Origin: Dehalobacter sp. DCM | GTDB lineage: Bacteria > Bacillota > Desulfitobacteriia > Desulfitobacteriales > Syntrophobotulaceae | DNA: 64,000 nt | NCBI RefSeq assembly: GCF_024972775.1 | Contig: NZ_CP092282.1 | Span: 2,039,001-2,103,000, forward strand | Direction of reading: 5' to 3' | Shown: piece after piece, positions 16,714-24,719 of the stretch | How the letters are laid out: the number at the start of each line of letters is the position of its first letter | Position numbering within the stretch: the stretch's first letter is position 1 | Program-made: the position numbers and the translations under genes | Notes under the pieces: model-generated | What the model was told of the DNA's origin: nothing | What the model saw: the letters and a program-made list of their open reading frames with translations, nothing else | The model's database searches: none

Positions 16714-17559
16714 ATGAGAAAAGTAAAGATCATCACAGATAGTACAAATGATCTTTCCGATGTCATTCTCCAAAAATATGATATCAGCGTGATACCTTTA
16801 CATGTTGATTTTGGTGGGGAAAGCTATAGGGATGGCGTTGATTTACTTCCTAAGGATCTTTTTAAATTGGTCGAGGAAAAAAATATGCTGCCCAAGACAG
16901 CGGCACCTTCACCGTTTAATTTTTCTGAAGTTTATCGCGAGTACGTCGAACAGGGACAGGATATTATTGTGATCACAATATCCTCGCACATGTCTTCCAC
17001 TTATCAAAATGCAGTCCTTGCTTCCGAGGAATATCCGGAGGGAAGGATATTTGTCGTTGACTCTCAAAATTTATCAACAGGTATCGGGTCACTTGTCGTT
17101 TTGGCAGCCGAATATGCTTTACAGGGCTTAGAGGCAAAAGAGATCGCTGACAGAGTTCAACGGCTGGTTCCAAAGGTCCAGGTCAGTTTTGTCATCGATA
17201 CGATGGAGTACTTATACAAAGGCGGCCGCTGCAACGTTCTCCAGAGCATTATGGGCAGTATGTTAAAAATTCGTCCGATGATTAGTGTTGACAGTGGGAA
17301 AATGTTTATGAAGGATAAGGTACGGGGCGATAAGAAAAAAGGGCTCGATAAGATGTTAGCAAATACCGCCAAAGATTCTATCGATTCAGAACGGATTTTT
17401 ATTACGCATTCGTTGGGCAGTGAGGATGAAGCGCTTTATCTGAAGAGTATCCTGGAAATGAGTTTCCCTGAGAAAGAGATCATCACAACCGATGCAGGCT
17501 GTGTCATTTCCAGCCATTGCGGCCAAAAAACAATCGGCGTGATCTATATTCGTCAATAA
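16714..17559 (+). CDS. DegV family fatty-acid-binding protein
   Basis: A 281-residue protein with N-terminal KIITDSTNDLS and the TAAPSPFNF and TISSHMSSTYQNA segments that bind the lipid carboxylate, plus DTMEYLYKGGRC. DegV/FakB proteins present fatty acids to the kinase FakA for phosphorylation. No fakA is adjacent. The ATG at 16714 is 11 nt after GGGGGAG; the alternative GTG at 16705 is too close to that site. A terminator follows directly. Confidence 0.9.
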   Translation: MRKVKIITDSTNDLSDVILQKYDISVIPLHVDFGGESYRDGVDLLPKDLFKLVEEKNMLPKTAAPSPFNFSEVYREYVEQGQDIIVITISSHMSSTYQNAVLASEEYPEGRIFVVDSQNLSTGIGSLVVLAAEYALQGLEAKEIADRVQRLVPKVQVSFVIDTMEYLYKGGRCNVLQSIMGSMLKIRPMISVDSGKMFMKDKVRGDKKKGLDKMLANTAKDSIDSERIFITHSLGSEDEALYLKSILEMSFPEKEIITTDAGCVISSHCGQKTIGVIYIRQ

Positions 17560-17585
17560 CGTATAGTCCCCAAATCGACATAGAT

Positions 17586-17626
17586 AAAAAACGCGGAATG
17601 CTGAAAATGTGCATCCCGCGTTTTTT
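17586..17626 (+). terminator. Terminator after degV-family gene
   Basis: An ACGCGG... stem pairs with ...CCGCGT around an A-rich loop and ends in six T. Confidence 0.8.
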
Positions 17627-17696
17627 ATGCGCTATCGGAGATATCAGAGATATCAGAAAGGATATAGTGCTTTATGTTAATGAATTACAATAGTGA

Positions 17697-17707
17697 TTTT
17701 TTTACCA
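17697..17707. promoter_or_regulatory. Candidate activator site (TTTTTTTACCA)
   Basis: About 94 bp upstream of the sigma-54 promoter. The same TTTTTTACCA word (or its complement) recurs upstream of the promoters at 30523 and 33569, at the distance expected for an upstream activating sequence. Confidence 0.4.
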
Positions 17708-17800
17708 TATCTGAAAAAAAAATAACACATTTGATATTGAAAAATTTAGGCAACCATTATAAACATGCCGAATTCGGTTATTTTTTGTTTCAGAATCAAA

Positions 17801-17816
17801 TGGCATGTTTTCTGCA
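17801..17816 (+). promoter_or_regulatory. Sigma-54 (-24/-12) promoter, molybdoenzyme cassette 1
   Basis: TGGCATGTTTTCTGCA has GG and GC at the exact -24/-12 spacing of RpoN promoters. It lies 59 bp before the zinc-ribbon gene that opens the cassette. Confidence 0.75.
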
Positions 17817-17874
17817 TCTAATGTGTCTAGGCAGATGGTGTTTAGCCTGCAAAAAGAAAAGTGGAGGAATTATT

Positions 17875-18030
17875 ATGTGTTTCAGACCGACAGCAGCAGC
17901 AAAAGTGATTATTTGTCCCGGCTGCCAAAAAAAGTTGACCCAACAGCAAGGTCATATAGCTAAAACATGTCCCTTTTGTGGAACAGATATCACGCAGGTG
18001 GAAGGTACAACGACTGAGCAGCCTAAATAA
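17875..18030 (+). CDS. Small zinc-ribbon protein
   Basis: A 51-residue protein with two CXXC knuckles, CPGC (residues 20-23) and CPFC (38-41), which make a four-cysteine zinc or iron site. The ATG follows GGAGGAAT; a longer frame from 17674 would run through the sigma-54 promoter and is rejected. It is the first gene after that promoter, 49 bp before the molybdoenzyme. Similar cysteine-rich mini-proteins occur at 29928 and 30138. It may help cofactor insertion or assembly; that is inference. Confidence 0.7.
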   Translation: MCFRPTAAAKVIICPGCQKKLTQQQGHIAKTCPFCGTDITQVEGTTTEQPK

Positions 18031-18079
18031 TAAGTCCATAAATTATGGAAGAGCAAGATCAATGATACAAGGAGAGGAT

Positions 18080-20329
18080 ATGAAAATGACGACTGAGTTC
18101 AAAAAAGGTTCCGAAAACGACTATACCGTAAGGACCTGTGCCTGGTCTGCACCAGGCTGCCATCCAACCGGTTGCGGGCTGATCATGCATGTGAAAGACG
18201 GTAAATTGGTTGAAGTCGAGGGCGACCCGGATCATCCGGTTTCTCAGGGACGCGTTTGCGTCCGATGTCTGTCTCTTCCGGAAACGATCTATCACCCGGA
18301 TAGAATCCTTTATCCGATGAAGCGTATCGGCAAAAAAGGCGTCAACAAATGGGAACAGATCACCTGGGATGAGGCATACGACATCATCGAGGAAAAAGTC
18401 AGATTCTATCAAAAAGAGTACGGACTTGAATCCATCGCCATGATGGGTGGAACCGGCCGCGAAGCAACCTTTTACTTCCCGGCATTATCCTACGCGGTAT
18501 TGCAGACACCCAATAATGTCGGTGTTTTAAGCGGACTTTCTTGTTACGGACCGCGTTGTGCCGTGACTGAATACGTTCTCGGCGCAGGTTATCCGGAAAT
18601 CGACTATGCTGCCTATTTTGAAGACAGATATGATAACCCTGAGTATCAACTTCCCGAGTATGTCATTATTTGGGGCAAAAGTCCCTTGGAATCCAATGCC
18701 GACGGATTTTTTGGTCACGCAATTATCGATTTGATGAAACGCGGGACGAAGATTATTGCCGTTGATCCGAGGGTTACCTGGCTGACATCCCGTGCCGAGT
18801 ACCATTTGCAGCTCCGTCCCGGAACCGATGCAGCATTAGCGTTGGGCCTGCTGAATGTTATCATTAACGAAGACCTTTATGATCATGAATTTGTTGAGAA
18901 ATGGACTTTTGGTTTGGAATCACTCAGAGAGCGAGTCCAGGAGTACAGCCCAAGACGCGTTGCAGATATTTGCTGGATCAAGGAAGAAACCATTGTTAAT
19001 GCCGCCCGCGCCTATGCGAAAGCTTCAAGTTCAAGCATTGCCTGGGGCGTTGCTCTGGATATGAACCGTAATGGTATTCAGGCTATCCAAGGGGTCCTTT
19101 ATCTCATGACGCTGACAGGAAACCTTGACATTCCTGGCGGTAATACCCTTGCCGAACCTTCCAGCTTCATGGGCAAATGGCGCTATGATACCCATGTTCA
19201 GATTCCGGAAGAAATATATGAGAATCGTATCGGCAATAAAGAATTCCCGTTCTTTAACTATGGACTTATGGCTTGCAGCCCGGACAATACGCTGGATTAT
19301 TTTGAGAAACAACAGCCCTATCCGATTAAAATGGTATGGTCCAACAGCCAAAACCCCATTGCCAATGCAGCCTGTGTTCCAAAACGCTGGCATGAAGCCT
19401 TCAAAAAGATTGAATACTGGATCAGCCAGGAAGTCTTTATGACGCCAACCGTTTCTGCTTATGCGGATATGGTGCTTCCGGTCGCAACGTTTGCAGAGCA
19501 TGATGGTGTTGTTATTCCGCACTTTGGCCGCAACGCCTCTTTTGTCGGTGCTGTCAATCAGTGTATTGAGCGTGTCGGCGAGTGCAAATCCGACCTGGAG
19601 ATATGCTTTGATTTGGGAAAACGTCTCAACCCGAAAGCGTGGCCGTGGGAAACAGTATCGGAGTTCTTTACCGAACAAATTGAGCCGAAAACAGGGCTGA
19701 CCTATCCTGAACTCAAAGATAAAGTTGTTCAGCAGCAGAAATATATCTATAAGAAATATGAAAAAGGCCTGCTGCGGTCAGACGGTGAACCTGGGTTCCA
19801 GACGCTGACGGGTCTTATTGAATTAAAGGCGACTGTATTTGAAAGCTGGGGCGAAGATCCTCTGCCCTATTTCCAAGAACCGCCACATAGCCCATACGAA
19901 ACACCGGAGTTATACGCAGAATATCCATTGGTTCTGACAACAGGCGGAAGGAAATTTACGTCATTCCACTCCGAGCACAGACAGATCCCGTCTTTAAGAC
20001 AGATTACCCCTTGGCCAACCATTGAAATACATCCCGATACCGCTGTTGAGCTTGGAATCATAGACGGAGACTGGGTCGGCGTAGAGAATCATCTGGGCAA
20101 ATGCCGTATGAAAGCACTTGTTCAGCCTACTGTTCATCCTAAAGTCGTTCATGCTCTTCATGGTTGGTGGTATCCGGAACAAGACGGAGAAGAGCCTAAC
20201 TTGTTTGGAACCTTTAAATCCAATATTAATATGCTTATGCCGCATAAGAAAATCGGAAAGCTGGGTTTGGGTGCCAACTATAAGAGCAATCTCTGCAAAG
20301 TATACAAGGTCAGCGGTTTAGATGATTAA
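18080..20329 (+). CDS. Molybdopterin oxidoreductase catalytic subunit, DMSO reductase superfamily (cassette 1)
   Basis: A 749-residue Mo/W-bisPGD protein. Order: N-terminal Fe-S region with Cys at 20, 27, 32, 60 and 63; the WEQITWDEAYD motif; a Mo-domain with LSCYGPRC, whose Cys may ligate Mo; DPRVTWLTSRAEYHLQLRPGTDAAL; and a C-terminal pterin-binding domain with FHSEHRQIP and HGWWYPEQ. No twin-arginine signal is present, so it is cytoplasmic. The nearest characterised relatives by layout are acetylene hydratase, pyrogallol transhydroxylase and gut catechol dehydroxylases. The start follows AAGGAGAGG. It is followed by its ferredoxin subunit and an MFS transporter. Reaction and substrate are not determined by sequence. 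Confidence 0.88.
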   Translation: MKMTTEFKKGSENDYTVRTCAWSAPGCHPTGCGLIMHVKDGKLVEVEGDPDHPVSQGRVCVRCLSLPETIYHPDRILYPMKRIGKKGVNKWEQITWDEAYDIIEEKVRFYQKEYGLESIAMMGGTGREATFYFPALSYAVLQTPNNVGVLSGLSCYGPRCAVTEYVLGAGYPEIDYAAYFEDRYDNPEYQLPEYVIIWGKSPLESNADGFFGHAIIDLMKRGTKIIAVDPRVTWLTSRAEYHLQLRPGTDAALALGLLNVIINEDLYDHEFVEKWTFGLESLRERVQEYSPRRVADICWIKEETIVNAARAYAKASSSSIAWGVALDMNRNGIQAIQGVLYLMTLTGNLDIPGGNTLAEPSSFMGKWRYDTHVQIPEEIYENRIGNKEFPFFNYGLMACSPDNTLDYFEKQQPYPIKMVWSNSQNPIANAACVPKRWHEAFKKIEYWISQEVFMTPTVSAYADMVLPVATFAEHDGVVIPHFGRNASFVGAVNQCIERVGECKSDLEICFDLGKRLNPKAWPWETVSEFFTEQIEPKTGLTYPELKDKVVQQQKYIYKKYEKGLLRSDGEPGFQTLTGLIELKATVFESWGEDPLPYFQEPPHSPYETPELYAEYPLVLTTGGRKFTSFHSEHRQIPSLRQITPWPTIEIHPDTAVELGIIDGDWVGVENHLGKCRMKALVQPTVHPKVVHALHGWWYPEQDGEEPNLFGTFKSNINMLMPHKKIGKLGLGANYKSNLCKVYKVSGLDD

Positions 20330-20370
20330 GTCTTTTATAATAAATTTATTGAGTGACTGGAGGTAACACA

Positions 20371-20706
20371 ATGTCCCAGAATGGTTTATTGATAAATTAC
20401 GGATGGTGTACAGGCTGCCACAGTTGTGAAATTGCCTGCCGGAACGCGAAAGGGATTCCTCTTGATCAATGGGGAATCAAACTGGCCCAAATTGGCCCGT
20501 TCAAAATGAGCAATGACAAAACCGAGTGGAACTATGTTCCAGTCCCGACCTCGATATGTGATCTCTGCGCAGACCGTATAGCCGAGGGCAGAAAACCGGC
20601 GTGTGTCCATAACTGTCTCGCCAAGTGCATGGAGTACGGCCCAGTTGAAGAATTAATGAAAAGAATGACTGAAATCGGGTCCAAGGTAAACGTTTACCTG
20701 CCTTAA
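20371..20706 (+). CDS. 4Fe-4S electron-transfer subunit (cassette 1)
   Basis: A 111-residue ferredoxin-like subunit. The first cysteine cluster is CTGCHSCEIAC (residues 13-23); a second set is CDLC...CVHNCLAKC in the C-terminal half, enough for two [4Fe-4S] clusters. It is a shortened relative of DmsB/NrfC-type beta subunits. It lies 41 bp after the molybdoenzyme, behind GGAGGT. It probably passes electrons between the catalytic subunit and a soluble donor, since no membrane anchor gene is present. Confidence 0.88.
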   Translation: MSQNGLLINYGWCTGCHSCEIACRNAKGIPLDQWGIKLAQIGPFKMSNDKTEWNYVPVPTSICDLCADRIAEGRKPACVHNCLAKCMEYGPVEELMKRMTEIGSKVNVYLP

Positions 20707-20734
20707 CATTAACTTGAATCAAAACAATGATACT

Positions 20735-20768
20735 GTCATCTGCTGCTGACATGTCAGCGGCAGATGAC
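20735..20768. terminator. Hairpin after cassette 1 ferredoxin gene
   Basis: Two 16-nt arms (GTCATCTGCTGCTGAC and its complement with one G-U) enclose AT. No T tract follows, so it may attenuate or stabilise RNA rather than terminate, letting the MFS gene be co-transcribed. Confidence 0.5.
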
Positions 20769-20856
20769 CCGCAATATGTAATTTAATTAATTAAGAAGAA
20801 ATAGAAGATGAGATACGAGTCGTAGCAATGTGCCTTAGGCGAAAGGAGAAAAGCGC

Positions 20857-22152
20857 ATGATAAGACCAAGAAAGTTTTACGGCTGGAAAATGGTTGGTGT
20901 TCTTTGGTGTGTATACTTTTTAATGCAAGGACTGGTTCTCTATGGTGAGCCGGTGGTCAACAGTTACATGATCGTTCATATGGGGTTTGGCAGAAGCGTT
21001 TTAGGGGCCGGTTCGGCTATGTTTATGTTGTTCCAGGGCTTTTCTGGGCCTTTTGTAAGTAAAGGGATTAAGGCCAAGGGCATTAGATTTACGATCATTA
21101 TCGGGGCAATTTTTGTTGCAGTGTCATCCATACTTATGGGAACAGTGGTCAGTAAGCCGTGGCAGTATTTAGTGGCCTTTGGTGCGATTTCCGGGGTAGG
21201 GATCGGCTTAAGCGGCATGTTTTCCGTTCAATCCGGCATTACCTACTGGTTTCGGAAAAAGCGTGGTTTAGCCATGTCTATTGCGCTGACCGGAGCGGGT
21301 GCCGGCGGATTTATTTCCGGTTATGTGTTGAATTACATCATTAATACAACCGGAAGTTGGCGTAATGCCTGGCATTTCATTACCGTAACATGTATTCTCA
21401 CCATCATTTTGGTGGCTGTCCTTGTGGTGAACAGACCGGAAGCAATCGGACAAGTTCCTGACGGAGAAGATATTAGTGATGAACCGCAGGCAAAGAAACT
21501 AAGAGACAGTAAAGTATATAAAACGTTGACGGATGTGAAAGTGTCCGATGTCATGAAAGACAGACGGATCTGGTTTATTCTCATTGCATTGCTGGCGCTT
21601 CGGTTTACTTATTCCATGTGTATTGCCCATTCTATTCTGCATTTATTTGATGTGGGAATACCGAAGGCAGTGGCGGCTATGGCAGTTGGCACGATGACCT
21701 TATTCAGTGTTTTAGGGCGGCTGTTGCCAGGTACTGTGATCGATAAGATCGAGCCGCGAATTGTCTGGTTTGGCGGAATGGTTGTTTTTATCATTGGTTT
21801 CATGAATTTAATGTTAGCAACATCCTCCGCGAATGCAATCGTGTTCTCCATCTTGGTAGGTATGGGTTTTGGATCATCCTATGTCTGTTCAGCAACCATG
21901 GTCGGAAACTATTATGGTGTCAATACATTTCCATCGATCATGGGTATTATTTTCCCGGCCCAGATGATTTTCGGCGCTTTTGCACCGCTGCTTGCAGGTA
22001 TCATTTATGATACAACGAAGAGTTACGTCATCTCTTTTACCTTTGGACTTGTCATCATGATTATTGGAGCCATAGCAGTTTTGTTGGCTGTTCCTCCCAA
22101 GGTCAAAGAAGATCAAAATCCTGTAGTTAAGAGCGGGGATTTACACGCGTGA
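20857..22152 (+). CDS. MFS transporter (cassette 1)
   Basis: A 431-residue protein with 12 predicted transmembrane segments. N-terminal FYGWKMVG and the LSGMFSVQSGITYWFRKKRG segment resemble the OFA/monocarboxylate porter branch of the major facilitator superfamily. It starts behind GAAAGGAG, 151 bp after the ferredoxin gene. Cassette membership suggests uptake of the molybdoenzyme substrate or export of its product; both are inference. No promoter was recognised in the gap. Confidence 0.85.
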   Translation: MIRPRKFYGWKMVGVLWCVYFLMQGLVLYGEPVVNSYMIVHMGFGRSVLGAGSAMFMLFQGFSGPFVSKGIKAKGIRFTIIIGAIFVAVSSILMGTVVSKPWQYLVAFGAISGVGIGLSGMFSVQSGITYWFRKKRGLAMSIALTGAGAGGFISGYVLNYIINTTGSWRNAWHFITVTCILTIILVAVLVVNRPEAIGQVPDGEDISDEPQAKKLRDSKVYKTLTDVKVSDVMKDRRIWFILIALLALRFTYSMCIAHSILHLFDVGIPKAVAAMAVGTMTLFSVLGRLLPGTVIDKIEPRIVWFGGMVVFIIGFMNLMLATSSANAIVFSILVGMGFGSSYVCSATMVGNYYGVNTFPSIMGIIFPAQMIFGAFAPLLAGIIYDTTKSYVISFTFGLVIMIIGAIAVLLAVPPKVKEDQNPVVKSGDLHA

Positions 22153-22177
22153 TTGTCATCCAATGGTAACGATTTAT

Positions 22178-22212
22178 ACTGCAAACGAATACACATGGTT
22201 TTCGTTTGCAGT
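22178..22212 (+). terminator. Hairpin after MFS gene
   Basis: Perfect 12-nt arms, ACTGCAAACGAA and its complement, around an 11-nt loop. It lacks a long T tract. Confidence 0.6.
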
Positions 22213-22876
22213 CGCTTCATAGCATACTTGCTGACATACTTTATTATTGAATTCATAGAATATCGTATTGATTTCTTATTGATAAGAAAATAATAGTTGT
22301 AATTTTCGAAAATGAAAAAGATTTGCATTAGCGGAAAGTTATATCGAAAAAGCCTAAATGAAAATCATATTAATAAATCAGGTAGAATCAGCGAGTAAAG
22401 GAAATGTATAGGCCATTCACTCGTTTATTTCACACACGTAACCATATGGACTATATCAAAGCCGATTGGCACGTATCATGCATTATAGGATATCAACATA
22501 GGGATGAGTCACCCTGTTACGCATGAATATCTGGTCAATAGCTGCAGCATATTGGTGCAATAAATAAAATGCAGAAGGTGCTGTTAACAACCAGTTCAAA
22601 CATGCAAATAATAGCAGGAATATTCAAAATAGAATAATTATTCGGAAGGTGCATACGAATTTACTAAACAATACGTACGTGCTTTTAAACAAAAATACAT
22701 CTTCTAAAGGAGGTGCTTACTCAGAAAACGAGGATCGTGTTATCTCGTGAAAGGAGGAATGCAGACCGAATGGCGTAAATGGAATAAGTATCACATGCCG
22801 TTAACTTGAATAAGGATTGGATTTCTTCAAGAGGTATTTCTTTAATTCAAAAAGAAAATAATTAGAGGTGAATATA
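22213..22876 (+). other. Long intergenic leader before the GPH transporter
   Basis: No gene is recognised in this stretch apart from the sigma-54 promoter at 22467. Downstream of the promoter lie about 390 bp with two strong ribosome-binding-like sequences (AAAGGAGGTG near 22706 and GAAAGGAGGA near 22749). The second could serve a 16- to 20-codon reading frame ending at 22808. A leader peptide or structured 5' UTR is possible but unproven. Confidence 0.4.
22467..22482 (+). promoter_or_regulatory. Sigma-54 promoter upstream of GPH transporter
   Basis: TGGCACGTATCATGCA matches TGGCACG-N4-TTGCA at all invariant positions and spacing. Confidence 0.8.
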
Positions 22877-24286
22877 ATGGAAACTGAAAAACAGACTCCA
22901 GAACTCGGTTCTATACCTCTGAGTACTTCAGGCACAATTCGGATTTCCTGGCCGGAGAAAATCTCTTTTGCCTTGGGAGATGCAGGCTGCAACATGGTAT
23001 GGGCGACCTTGCAGGCTTTTATGATGTTTTTTTACACCGATATCGCCGGGATTTCCGCTGCTTTTATTGGCACCATGTATTTTGTAATTCGTATTATGGA
23101 TGCTTTTTCTGATATCGGTATGGGTATACTTGTTGACCGCACTAATACTAAATGGGGAAAAGCCAGGCCCTATATCCTATGGTTAGCGGTGCCGATGGCC
23201 ATTGGTATGGTTCTGCTCTTTACAGCACCGGATTTTAGTACTTCAGGTAAACAGGCATATGCTTTTGCCACCTACTTTTTAGTGAGCGTAATTTTATATA
23301 CTGCACTGGCTCAACCCTACAATACAATGATGGCTTTGATTACGAACGATCAATATGACCGCTCCATTTTGAACATATTGAGAATGGGCGGTGGCGTTTT
23401 AATTGCGATGACTACCGGTTACTTCACTTTGCCGTTAGTCAATGCTTTCGGAGGCGGCAAACATGGTTGGCAAATGATGGCCGTTGTCTATGCGATTATT
23501 TGTGTCATCTTCCTTGTGATTTGTTTCGCGGGTACGAAAGAAAAAATCAAGCCCGTCAAGGAACAGACAGTCCCTGTTAAAGTGGGGTTGAAAGCCCTTT
23601 TTGCCAACAAATATTGGATCATGATGCTTCTCCTCGGTACGTTGACCTTCATGATGTTTTCCATGCCGGCTGCCTGGCCTTATTATGCGCAATATGTCAT
23701 GGGGAATCCAATGTATGTCGGGACGATTATGACGATGAACTTCCTGTCTAATCTGGTAATATTTATATTTATTATGCCTTGGTTGCTGAAGAAGATCGGC
23801 AAACGTAACAGCGTTTTTGTCGGCTTTGTGTTATATGCCATCGGAGTAGTTATTATCCTCACTAACCCAACCAACTATACGACGGTAATTATAGCGACCC
23901 TTATCAGAGGTGCCGGTTTTGCGCCTCTGGTCGGGACGATGTATGCTTTTATTGCCGATACGATTGAGTACGGGGAATGGAAGACCGGCGTAAGGTCAGA
24001 AGGTCTTACCTACAGTGCGGCAAGTTTCGGCCAAAAATGCGGTACCGGTCTGGGTGGTGCCCTTATCGGCTGGCTGCTGGCTGCCGGCGGTTATGTAGCC
24101 AATGCACCTGTTCAGTCAGCGGCATCGATGGGTATGATTAACTTCATGTTCATCTGGCTGCAGCTCATAGCATACGTGCTTGCTGTTATTATTTTGCTGT
24201 TCTATAAACTAGACAAGGAATATCCAGCAATTATTGAAGAATTAAAACAACGCAAGCTGAATAAGGTCAGTGAAGCAGGGAAGTAA
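22877..24286 (+). CDS. GPH-family cation symporter
   Basis: A 469-residue protein with about 12 membrane segments. RIMDAFSDIGMGILVDRTNTKWGKARPY contains the family signature (D-A-x-x-D-x-x-x-G and the T-x-x-G-x-x-R-P loop) of the glycoside-pentoside-hexuronide:cation symporters, cited here in part as DAFSDIGMG and KWGKARPY. Family members take up glycosides and sugar acids with Na+ or H+. ATG 22877 is chosen over an in-frame GTG at 22868 because AGAGGTG sits properly before it. It is likely transcribed alone from the sigma-54 promoter and ends at a strong terminator. The substrate may be a plant phenolic glycoside, an inference from the island only. Confidence 0.85.
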   Translation: METEKQTPELGSIPLSTSGTIRISWPEKISFALGDAGCNMVWATLQAFMMFFYTDIAGISAAFIGTMYFVIRIMDAFSDIGMGILVDRTNTKWGKARPYILWLAVPMAIGMVLLFTAPDFSTSGKQAYAFATYFLVSVILYTALAQPYNTMMALITNDQYDRSILNILRMGGGVLIAMTTGYFTLPLVNAFGGGKHGWQMMAVVYAIICVIFLVICFAGTKEKIKPVKEQTVPVKVGLKALFANKYWIMMLLLGTLTFMMFSMPAAWPYYAQYVMGNPMYVGTIMTMNFLSNLVIFIFIMPWLLKKIGKRNSVFVGFVLYAIGVVIILTNPTNYTTVIIATLIRGAGFAPLVGTMYAFIADTIEYGEWKTGVRSEGLTYSAASFGQKCGTGLGGALIGWLLAAGGYVANAPVQSAASMGMINFMFIWLQLIAYVLAVIILLFYKLDKEYPAIIEELKQRKLNKVSEAGK

Positions 24287-24344
24287 AAGTCTTGAAACGG
24301 TGTTCAGGACATATCTTAAACAGAAATAATCTATCGAATCAATC

Positions 24345-24374
24345 AAAAATGCTATAGATCACTATAGCATTTTT
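24345..24374 (+). terminator. Terminator after GPH transporter
   Basis: A perfect 13-bp stem, AAAAATGCTATAG with its complement, around ATCA, ending in TTTTT. Confidence 0.85.
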
Positions 24375-24380
24375 ATATGG

Positions 24381-24450
24381 GTGCGCCACGCATGGCGCAT
24401 AACTTGGCGGTGAAAGTCCGCTATGGAGGCTGGCTCCTTTACTTCTCTCA
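24381..24450 (+). other. Group II intron 5'-end-like fragment
   Basis: GTGCGCCACGCATGGCGC followed by GGCGGTGAAAGTCCGC resembles the GUGCG start and the domain I segment of bacterial group II introns. No intron body or reverse transcriptase follows. It may be a relic. The rest of the 24287-24719 gap is AT-rich with only the promoter recognised. Confidence 0.35.
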
Positions 24451-24636
24451 GTGCAGTTAGTTGATTTTACGAAAACGAAAGAGTTTTGCAGTTATGAAAG
24501 TCAATTATCAAATACATAAACAAAAACAATTATTAATATAAAGACAAATATAAAACGATATTAAACAAATAAAAATAAGCGGGATTATACACGTGCTAAG
24601 TATAAATGTATATAGGATAATCTGGTCGAATGTAAT

Positions 24637-24652
24637 TGGCACATATCATGCA
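24637..24652 (+). promoter_or_regulatory. Sigma-54 promoter of the aldehyde oxidoreductase operon
   Basis: TGGCACATATCATGCA has the correct GG/GC spacing, 68 bp before the mop start codon. It differs by one base from the promoter at 22467. Confidence 0.8.
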
Positions 24653-24719
24653 TATAGATAGTTTTATACCTCTGTAAAAAAACGGGATTAAAATCTCAGA
24701 AGAGAAAGGAATGTTAAGC

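Noticed and set aside
17674-17874. N-terminal extension of the zinc-ribbon protein by 67 residues
   Set aside because: The extension would be encoded by the sigma-54 promoter and its upstream site; the ATG at 17875 has a proper ribosome binding site.
19031-19678. A 215-codon open frame on the minus strand inside the first molybdoenzyme gene
   Set aside because: It lies wholly antisense to a strongly supported gene, has no ribosome binding site and no recognisable family pattern.
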